Assembly (NCBI GenBank): GCA_965216645.1
Contig: CBDCGJ010000069.1
Location: 1-64,000 of the forward strand
DNA: 64,000 bases
Reading direction: 5' to 3'
Source of the DNA: CBDCGJ01 sp965216645
Lineage (GTDB): Bacteria > Pseudomonadota > Alphaproteobacteria > GCA-2731375
In this document: positions 57,455-64,000 of the stretch, one piece after another
Position numbering within the stretch: the stretch's first letter is position 1
Layout: each line of letters starts with the position of its first letter
Translations under genes and position numbers: made by a program
The notes under the pieces: model-generated
Told to the model about the DNA's origin: nothing
The model's input: only the letters and a program-made list of their open reading frames with translations
Databases searched by the model: none

Positions 57455-58554
57455 TCATCGGTTTTGTTGGATCAGCTCGTCGGCGATGCCGTCGGGCGGC
57501 AGGTCGCCGTTGGCGGCGAGGGGGATCGGGCTGCAACGGTCGCCGTCGGCGAGACGCAGGCGGACCGGCGTGTCGGTACCTGTCAGATCGTCCAGATGGG
57601 CGGCGAATTCGCTCCGCTCACGCCTGCGCTCGAAACTGAAGCCGATACGGACGGGCGGATCGAAGGGGGCGTCCAGTTCGACGATATAGGTGCGATAGGA
57701 TTTGCGGGTGCTGCGTTGGCCATGCTTCGACATATAGGAGCCGGATTCGACAACGCGGCCCTGCAGCACGGTTCCTTCCGCCAACCCCGCCGGCAGGGGG
57801 AAGACGCGGGGGAAGCCCGCGCCGGGTGCGTCGCCAACCGCGCGATACGCCGCCGCGCTCCAACGTCCGGTCGCGATGGCCATCGGCAATAGAGCGAGGG
57901 AGCAAATGGCTGCAACGAGGAAGACGATCGTCCCATCCGTGGTCAGCAGATAAAGCGGCGCGGAGAACTCTCCCTCGGTCTCCGCCGATGGCAGGACGAT
58001 CGGCAAGCGATAGTCGGCGGCGACCATGGTCAGACCCCACAGAATGAGTTGGCCGAACAGGAACACGACCGGCGCAGCGACCAAAGGCCAAAGCATGTTG
58101 CGCGAGGTCAATTCGAACAGGCGCACCCAGTCGTCACCGTCTTGTACCAGCAAATGGCGGCGGTAAACGGTATCGAAGCCGCTGATCGGCGCTTGCGAAC
58201 CGCGGCCTCGGCTTTTGAGCCAAATCCGTTCGCCTCTCGGATTGTCGGGCCGGCGCGTAAAGACTGTCGCCGGCGAGATTCTGACCCAGCAGCGCGTGAG
58301 CGAACAACCGGTCGGCCGCGCAATCGGCTTTGGCTGAGGACCGACGACCACAGCGCGCCGGCCGCGAGGACCATCAACAGACCGACCAATCCCATGACAA
58401 CGACGAAAATCCAATCGCCGCCGATCGATGCTTGCCAGAGATGGCCGAGGCAATCGGCGAGGGAAACGGAGAAGATGGTCCGGCAACCCCGATCGAGCAA
58501 AACGGCCGCTGCGATGACCGGAAGCAGAACCGCGATGCTTGCCAGTGATTTCAT
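57455..58554 (-). pseudogene. Membrane protein, possibly DUF3592-like, frameshifted
   Basis: The N-terminal part from ATG 58554 has two hydrophobic helices (SIAVLLPVIAAAVLL and WIFVVVMGLVGLLMVLAAGALW). The C-terminal part, in another frame down to 57455, has GFDTVYRRHLLVQDGDDWVRLFEL, three more helices and a soluble tail. The two are connected only by a change of frame somewhere in about 58200-58340. This equals one missing base, or two extra bases at separate points, since a middle stretch also reads well in the third frame (LFAHALLGQNLAGDSLY). The family call is tentative. Confidence 0.5.
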
Positions 58555-58913
58555 CTCCGCTGTTTCTCCATTCGAGCCTTGAGCCTCGTTTACATTAGCG
58601 TATACCGTAACTTCAAACCGAGAGGAGAGGCCGTGACAACATAGTTCATTCGAAACGCAGTAATCGATAATCGCGGGATTGCAGCTTCGCCGACCGGCAA
58701 CATGGCGACTGCCAATTGCAATTGAACGCGGCCAGCCTGACCTCATTTGGTCTCGTCAGCGACCGAGACGTTTATATCGGCTATTACTGGTTTCAGGCCT
58801 CGGTCTTGTTGTATGAGGGTCCGCAACAAGCCGTTGCGTAGGCGCAATAGGAAAAGCTCGGCACGGCAGATGTCGCCAGAGGCACGAAGGCAAGTGGAAA
58901 AAGGAAGAATAGG
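58555..58913. other. Intergenic region with a possible gene remnant
   Basis: About 360 bases. From 58671 to the stop at 58839-58841 a 56-codon frame reads like the end of a protein (LTSFGLVSDRDVYIGYYWFQ near its middle) but has no ATG start. The sequence just upstream continues in a different frame (NAVIDNRGI). It may be the tail of a decayed gene. Confidence 0.3.
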
Positions 58914-59664
58914 ATGACGAAAGTTGCGGTGGTGACCGGCGCCGGGTCGGGGATCGGTGAAGTGTCCGCCCGGGCGCTGGCGAAGGTCGGCTATGCCGTG
59001 GTCTTGGGCCGGCCGCCGACTGGAACCGCTGGAGGAATTGGCCAACGGGATTTCGGCCGCCGGCGGACAGGCCTTGGCTAAAAGCGCGGATGTCGGCGAT
59101 CCGGCGGACGTTGCCGCGCTCTTCAAGGCGACGACGGATAGCTACGGTCGGCTCGATGTCCTGTTCAACAATGCCGGTGCGGGAACGCCGCCGGTCCCAT
59201 TCGAGGATCTGACCTACGAACAATGGTCGTCGACGGTAGCCGTCAATCTGACCGGGGCGTTTCTCTGTAGTCAGGAAGCCTTCCGTTTGTTCAAGGCGCA
59301 GGACCCCCGCGGCGGCCGGATCATCAATAATGGGTCGATCTCCGCCCATGTGCCGCGTCCCCTGTCCGCGCCCTATACGGCGACCAAACACGCGATCACC
59401 GGCCTAACCCGGGCGACGTCGCTCGACGGCCGTCCCTTCGATATCGCGGTCGGACAGATCGATATCGGTAACGCGGCGACACCGATGACGGAGCGCATGG
59501 CCGCCGGCGTGCTGCAAGCCGACGGCTCGACGGCGCCCGAGCCGACCATGGATGTCCAGCATGTCGCCGACGCGGTGGTGCAAATGGCTGAGCTACCCCT
59601 CGCCAGCAACATTCAGTTCATGACCATCATGTCAACGCAAATGCCATATATCGGGCGGGGTTGA
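58914..59664 (+). pseudogene. Short-chain dehydrogenase/reductase, frameshifted
   Basis: Starts at ATG 58914 behind AAGGAAG and reads VAVVTGAGSGIG (cofactor motif), then shifts after GYAVVL. One extra G in the GGG at 59006-59008 accounts for it: without it the sequence continues AGRRLEPLEELANGIS in the frame that holds NNAG, the serine segment NNGSIS and YTATK. About 249 residues in full, ending with a stop that shares one base with the next start (TGATG). Confidence 0.85.
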
Positions 59665-60000
59665 TGCGCAGACTGTTCCTGATTGTCATGTTTCTGATGT
59701 TGGCCGGCGCGGCAGCGGCGGGCCAGAACAGCGGCATGATCGACATCCGTAAAACAAGTACCGCCATGCTGGGATACATTGCGAGCTTCGGAATCGCGGA
59801 AACCGATATAGAGCGTGTGACCACCATACAAATCAAGGAAGGCGGCAAGCGCGGCGGCGGGCCGGGTCAACAGCCTGGAATACTGGCTGCGTTTGAAGAG
59901 CTGCCGCGGTTTTGTTGTCGTCGAAGTCGACGCGGCCTACCGCATCGTCAATGGCTATAGCCGCGGCGAATGTAGTTTCGATGGCCTGCCGTCCTACTAA
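59664..60000 (+). pseudogene. Small secreted protein of unknown function, frameshifted
   Basis: A signal peptide (RRLFLIVMFLMLAGAAAAG) leads a short mature part (MIDIRKTSTAMLGYIASFG). After IKEGGKRGG the frame is lost. One extra G in the run at 59859-59861 would restore RVNSLEYWLRLKSCRGFVVVE...and a stop at 59998-60000, about 111 residues with two cysteines in the second half. No family recognised. Coupled to the SDR by a TGATG overlap. Confidence 0.65.
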
Positions 60001-60060
60001 CGCCCATCCGTCCGAGACGAGATTTCATTACGATCGAGCTGGAAGTACGCGGAGACCGAA

Positions 60061-60909
60061 ATGCCCTACGAGACCCTCGCCCTGACTATCGAAGACCATG
60101 TCGCCCGTCTGACCTTGAATCGACCGGATGCCTATAACGCCATGAATGTCGCTTTTTGGCAGGAGTTCATGGATGTGTTCACCGATATCGACGATCGTCC
60201 GGAGGCGCGTGTCGTGGTCATCGAAGGTGCCGGCAAACATTTTACCGCCGGTTTGGATCTGGCCGCCTTCGCCACGGTGACCGCAGCCGAAGAACCGGTC
60301 GAAGACGGCCGCAAACGCGAGCGCCTGCGCCGCAAGATCCTGGAAATGCAGGACAGCTTCACCGCCATGGAGCGTTGCCGCGTGCCCGTTCTGGCGGCGG
60401 TGCATGGCGCCTGTATCGGCGGCGGCATCGATCTGACCAGCGCCTGCGATATCCGCTATTGCACGGAAGACGCTTTCTTCTCCATCCACGAAACCAATAT
60501 CGGCATGACCGCCGATGTCGGCACCTTGCAGCGGCTGCCGAAGCTGATTCCGGAAGGCTTGGTGCGCGAGCTGTCCTTCACCGGCCGGCGTATGATGGCG
60601 GCGGAAGCGATGAGCGCGGGATACGTCAACCAAGTCTATGCCGACAAGGCGGCGATGATGGATGGCGTAATGGCGATCGCACATGAGATCGCCGCCAAAT
60701 CGCCTCTGGCCGTTCACGGTTGCAAGGAAATGCTGAACTATGCCCGCGATCACAGCGTCGAGGACGGCTTGAACCATATCGCGACCTGGAATGCCTCGAT
60801 GCTGCTCAGCGAAGATCTGATGGCGGCCGTGCAGGCCCAGCAGAGCAAGAGCGAGGCTGAATTCAAGGATCTGCTGCCGCCGCCCCGCGCCGTCCGCCGC
60901 CGGGCTTAA
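60061..60909 (+). CDS. Enoyl-CoA hydratase/isomerase family, ECH1-like dienoyl-CoA isomerase
   Basis: 282 residues of crotonase fold. The oxyanion segments are GKHFTAGLDL and HGACIGGGIDL. The block FFSIHETNIGMTADVGTLQRLPK matches delta3,5-delta2,4-dienoyl-CoA isomerase (ECH1), with Glu 144 and Asp 152 spaced eight apart as the catalytic pair in the rat enzyme. It would help degrade unsaturated fatty acids. Its stop overlaps the convergent thioesterase stop by 4 bases. Confidence 0.87.
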   Translation: MPYETLALTIEDHVARLTLNRPDAYNAMNVAFWQEFMDVFTDIDDRPEARVVVIEGAGKHFTAGLDLAAFATVTAAEEPVEDGRKRERLRRKILEMQDSFTAMERCRVPVLAAVHGACIGGGIDLTSACDIRYCTEDAFFSIHETNIGMTADVGTLQRLPKLIPEGLVRELSFTGRRMMAAEAMSAGYVNQVYADKAAMMDGVMAIAHEIAAKSPLAVHGCKEMLNYARDHSVEDGLNHIATWNASMLLSEDLMAAVQAQQSKSEAEFKDLLPPPRAVRRRA

Positions 60910-61335
60910 CCGGGGTTAAGGATCATTTTTTGCCCAACCGCTTCCAGACCCCCGCTCGCGGTCATCAGCAGACCGTCGCCACTGGTGACTTTGGCGCGGG
61001 TAAACACGAGGGAGCGCGTCAGCCGGGTGATCTCGCCGCGCGCCTCGATCCAGTCGCCGACCTGAGCGCCGGCGACGAAATCGCTGTTCAACGAAATCGT
61101 GGTACACATTTGCAGGTCGACCGCCGCCCAAACCATACGGCTGAGATTGTGATCGGCCAGCGTAACCAACATACCGCCATGCACAACCCCGCGTTTTGTT
61201 GGCGTGGATCTGTTCCGCCAGAAAAGCGCTTGTGAGGGACTTACCATCCCACTTTTCGTAAAGCGGGCCGATATGGGTAACGAAGCGCGCCTCCCCCTCT
61301 TCCGCGACAAATCCGTCCGGCACTTGAAAACTCAT
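60906..61335 (-). pseudogene. PaaI-type hot-dog thioesterase, frameshifted
   Basis: From ATG 61335, FVAEEGEARFVTHIGPLYEKW and AEQIHANK are read, then the frame is lost. The active-site segment RGVVHGGMLVTLADHNLSRM and the rest to 60906 lie in another frame. One extra base in the T run at 61194-61197 (A run on the gene strand) explains the break: without it ANKRGVVHGGM is continuous. About 142 residues when repaired. Confidence 0.82.
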
Positions 61336-61442
61336 CTTCCAACCTCGCTCGGTCACCGCCAGCAGGCTTGTCTAATGCACCATGCTTGGCGTATCAAGGC
61401 GGCGGGGTGACCTCATACTTTTTAGCAATTAAAGGGGTGATC

Positions 61443-61790
61443 ATGTCGGTCGTCATCTATCACAACCCGCGCTGCAGTAAATCGCGGCAAACCCTGCAAT
61501 TACTGCAAGACAAGGGCATCGAGCCCGAGGTCGTCACCTATCTCGACACACCGCCGGACGCCAAGACATTGAAGGGTATTTTGGACCTGCTCAAATTGGC
61601 GCCGCGAGAGCTGATGCGCCGCAAGGAAGCGGAATACAAGGAGAACGGCCTGGACGACGACAGTCTGAGCGAAGCCCAATTGGTCCAGGCCATGGTCGAC
61701 CACCCAAAACTGATCGAGCGGCCCATTGTGCTGGCTAACGGCAAGGCGGCCTTGGGCCGCCCGCCGGAAAATGTTCTAGAGATCCTTTAG
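61443..61790 (+). CDS. arsC: Arsenate reductase, glutaredoxin-dependent (ArsC family)
   Basis: 115 residues from ATG 61443. Catalytic Cys 11 lies in NPRCSKSR; the conserved arginines and the cis-proline context RPIVLANGKAALGRPPE are present. Reduces arsenate to arsenite using glutathione/glutaredoxin. No arsB or arsR nearby, so a general thiol-redox role of the YffB/ArsC-like group cannot be excluded. Confidence 0.9.
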   Translation: MSVVIYHNPRCSKSRQTLQLLQDKGIEPEVVTYLDTPPDAKTLKGILDLLKLAPRELMRRKEAEYKENGLDDDSLSEAQLVQAMVDHPKLIERPIVLANGKAALGRPPENVLEIL

Positions 61791-61818
61791 TTCCCGCACC
61801 GGTCGGAAAACCGGTCCA

Positions 61819-62841
61819 ATGCGTATCCTATATGTCGGCAACGTGCTCGGACTGACCGACGCGCCGCGCTACTACATGGCACCGCTCCGCATCGTCAACG
61901 GCTTCATCCGCAACGGTCATACCGTTGTGATCTTCAATGACCGAGATCATGCCCGGTACAGCAATATCTGGCGCTCCAGCCGCCGCGGTGTCCGGGCCGC
62001 CAATCGCGGCTTGCTAAAAACCGTCGAGGAAGTCCGGCCGGAATTGGTGGTTCTCGGCCATTGCGAGATGATCAGTAACCGCACCCTGGATGAGATCCGT
62101 AAAATGATCGGCGGCGTCAAAATCATCTACCGCAACGTCGATTCGCTGGTGCAGAGCCATAATCTGGATCGATTGAAGCGGCGTAGCGAGGCGGTGGACG
62201 GAATCTTTCTAACGACCGCCGGTCCGGCACTTCGGCAGTTCGAAGCCCATGGCGCATTCGCGGCCTATTTCCCGAACCTGATCGATGACAGCCTCGATCG
62301 CCACAAGGCCTTCGAAAGCGAGGAGATCCGCCATGATGTGTTCTTTGCCGGCGAGGTTATTCGAGACATGGAAGACGTGCGCAAGCGCAATGTCGATCGC
62401 ATCATACGGGAACTGAGCGATTTACGGCTCGATTTCCACGGCTCCATCGTCGGCAGGCCGAGCCTGCTCGGCACAGCCTTTCTCGACGCTTTGAGTCATT
62501 GCCGGATGGGCCTGTCTCTGGATCGGACGGATGAACATTGGCTTTACGCGTCCGACCGCATGAATCTGTATCTGGGAAATGGTATGCTGACTTTCGTTCG
62601 TCGGGATAAGGGGTTCGAGCATTTGTTTGACGATGACGAAGTCGCCTTCTACGCCGATTTGGACGAACTGATCGCCAAATGCCGGACATTCGCCACCGAC
62701 GATAAGGCCTGGCGAGAGGTGGCCGCGCGCGGTTATGCCAAGGCACGGCGGCATTTCCCTGGCGACGGCATTACTCGGTACATGGTCGAAAAGACTTTCG
62801 ATCTGCCACCCAGCCAAGATTTCGACTGGCAGCATCTATGA
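61819..62841 (+). CDS. Glycosyltransferase, CgeB-like
   Basis: 340 residues. It begins MRILYVGNVLGLTDAPRYYM, a Rossmann-like start of GT-B enzymes. The C-terminal half has the CgeB-type block GLSLDRTDEHWLYASDRMNLYLGNGMLTFVRRDKGFEHLF, and ends with a typical helix. Probably acts in surface polysaccharide synthesis. Its stop overlaps the start of the O-antigen ligase-like gene by 4 bases (ATGA). Confidence 0.75.
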   Translation: MRILYVGNVLGLTDAPRYYMAPLRIVNGFIRNGHTVVIFNDRDHARYSNIWRSSRRGVRAANRGLLKTVEEVRPELVVLGHCEMISNRTLDEIRKMIGGVKIIYRNVDSLVQSHNLDRLKRRSEAVDGIFLTTAGPALRQFEAHGAFAAYFPNLIDDSLDRHKAFESEEIRHDVFFAGEVIRDMEDVRKRNVDRIIRELSDLRLDFHGSIVGRPSLLGTAFLDALSHCRMGLSLDRTDEHWLYASDRMNLYLGNGMLTFVRRDKGFEHLFDDDEVAFYADLDELIAKCRTFATDDKAWREVAARGYAKARRHFPGDGITRYMVEKTFDLPPSQDFDWQHL

Positions 62842-64000
62842 CCCCGATCACGCCAGCCGCGGCAAAGACCGCATTCCTCGCGATTTGGCAGCGCCAGGGC
62901 GGCTTCGTCTTCGTCGGCGTCACCGCGTATCTGCTAAGTTTTCTGATCGGCTCGGTCGCAATGCATCGTTGGGTCATCTATCTGGTTATTGCGGTTTTTC
63001 TGGTCACGGCCTTGCGTCGGTTTCTGGTGCCGGGCGCTGCGGCATTCGCTGATCCTCCAGATCACGGCCGTCTATCTCCTTTACACCGGGCTCAGCCTAT
63101 TGTGGCAGGACCAGCATGAGTTCATGCGTTCGGGTCGGGAGGTGCGGACCGGCCTGCTGATCATGGCCTTCGGCTTTCTAATCGCCTGGATCGTTCGATA
63201 TGCGGACGACGCATTCCGTCGTGCCGGCGCGGTGTTTTGCGTGGCGGCCGTGGCGATGGCCGTTGTCGCCGTTTGTTTCTACGCCGCGGACGGTGTTTCA
63301 CCCATGCGTCGCCTGATGGCCTTCGGATTGGGTGGCAACCCGGTCGACGCGGCGGTGCTGTTCGGCTCAGTGCTGCTGATCGTCCTAACCAACCGGCATC
63401 AGATCCGGGAACGCTTCGGCATGATCACGCTGGCTCTTCTATGCCTACCTTTGGCGGCGCTAATCATTTTGACCTTCAGCCGCGGTCCCTGGCTGGCTTT
63501 CGCCTTCGCCTTTCTGGTGCTGATGTATTGCGAGGGCCGGCGGATGATCATCTTCCTCGCCGCGATGCTGGCCGTCGGGGTCGTCGCTTTGTTTTTGCTG
63601 GGTGCGTTCGACGATTTCGAAATCGTCCGCCGTGCCGACAGCCATCGGTTCGAGATCTGGCGCGATGCTCTGGCCATGGTCGAAAAGCGGCTTTGGTTCG
63701 GTTATGGGATCGCCGCCGTCACCAATTTCGGCGGCAGCGACGCGGTCGCCGGGTGGAAATCCAGTCACAACGCCTATCTCGGGACGGTGATTTACACCGG
63801 ATTGGTGGGATTAGGCTTGCTGGTTACGCTGTTGATCGCCGTGTTTTGGGCGGCGGTGCGGCGATTGAACCGCGATCCGCTCTGCCTCATGGCGATCACG
63901 GTTCTGGTCTACGGCCTCGCCATCGGGGTGCTCAATATCCGGACGTTTTACGTCAACGCCCAGCAGGAATGGTTGGTTTTCTGGCTGCCCATCGCCATCA
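62838..64000 (+). pseudogene. O-antigen ligase/polymerase-like membrane protein, frameshifted and cut by window end
   Basis: From ATG 62838 a membrane helix region (FVFVGVTAYLLSFLIGS, WVIYLVIAVFLVTAL) is read, then a stop arrives at about 63119. The next frame continues LQITAVYLLYTGLSLLW and many helices to the end of the window, including the Wzy/WaaL-type loop FSRGPWLAF and HRFEIWRDALAMVEKRLWFGYG. The break, equal to one extra base, lies in about 63020-63056. Repaired, this is the O-antigen ligase-type partner of the preceding glycosyltransferase. The 3' end is outside the window. Confidence 0.72.

Noticed and set aside
61443..61790. Part of an ars resistance operon
   Set aside because: No arsR, arsB/acr3 or arsH within the window; the gene stands alone, so only the single enzyme is called.

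Overview
The window reads as chromosome of a GC-rich alphaproteobacterium, most likely marine and perhaps of the Rhodospirillales type; this placement is an inference. It rests on an F1 ATP synthase operon in the order atpH-atpA-atpG-atpD-atpC without the Fo genes, an Hsp20 gene paired with a DUF1150 gene, a PreTA/RutR pyrimidine pathway, and genes for methylated osmolytes. No rRNA, tRNA, CRISPR array, transposase or integrase was seen.

Layout. 1-8.1 kb is an accessory junction. The 3' part of acnA is followed by a 4.2 kb insert (di-haem peroxidase, AraC-type regulator, LuxR-type protein with a degenerate cyclase domain), then a second, about 92% identical copy of the last 157 bp of acnA with its terminator, then an AT-rich insert carrying an anti-phage dCTP/dCMP deaminase and a 62-residue companion. 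8.1-16.7 kb holds tandem acyl-lipid desaturases (one frameshifted) and a catabolic cluster of unknown substrate (UPF0261, Asp-box propeller pseudogene, cupin, SDR, alpha/beta hydrolase, CaiB-type CoA transferase). 16.7-21.5 kb holds hutH translationally coupled to a CDGSH-glutamate synthase fusion, a 2OG-Fe(II) oxygenase and a flavin reductase. 21.6-26.6 kb is the ATP synthase operon. 26.7-35.4 kb is mixed housekeeping and small enzymes, including an RraB-domain protein, an M48 protease, an MBOAT/SGNH-like pair and Hsp20. 35.9-42.8 kb is an osmolyte cluster: FAD amine oxidase, MttB-like methyltransferase, dimethylglycine dehydrogenase-like protein and a DddP-type DMSP lyase. 42.8-49.8 kb holds rlmN, a TPP-riboswitch-controlled thiBPQ operon, a PfkB kinase and nagA. 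50-57.4 kb is a reductive pyrimidine degradation regulon (preT, preA, hydantoinase, two amidohydrolases, rutR) with two palindromic operators. 57.4-64 kb holds several broken genes, an ECH1-like isomerase, arsC, a glycosyltransferase and an O-antigen ligase-like gene that runs off the window.

Two global patterns stand out. Intergenic regions carry a dispersed palindromic repeat with ends CGTCATCCCGG / CCGGGATGACG. Gene-breaking indels, nearly all equivalent to one extra base, cluster at 10-13 kb and 57-63 kb and are absent from the middle of the window; they may be real decay or assembly error.
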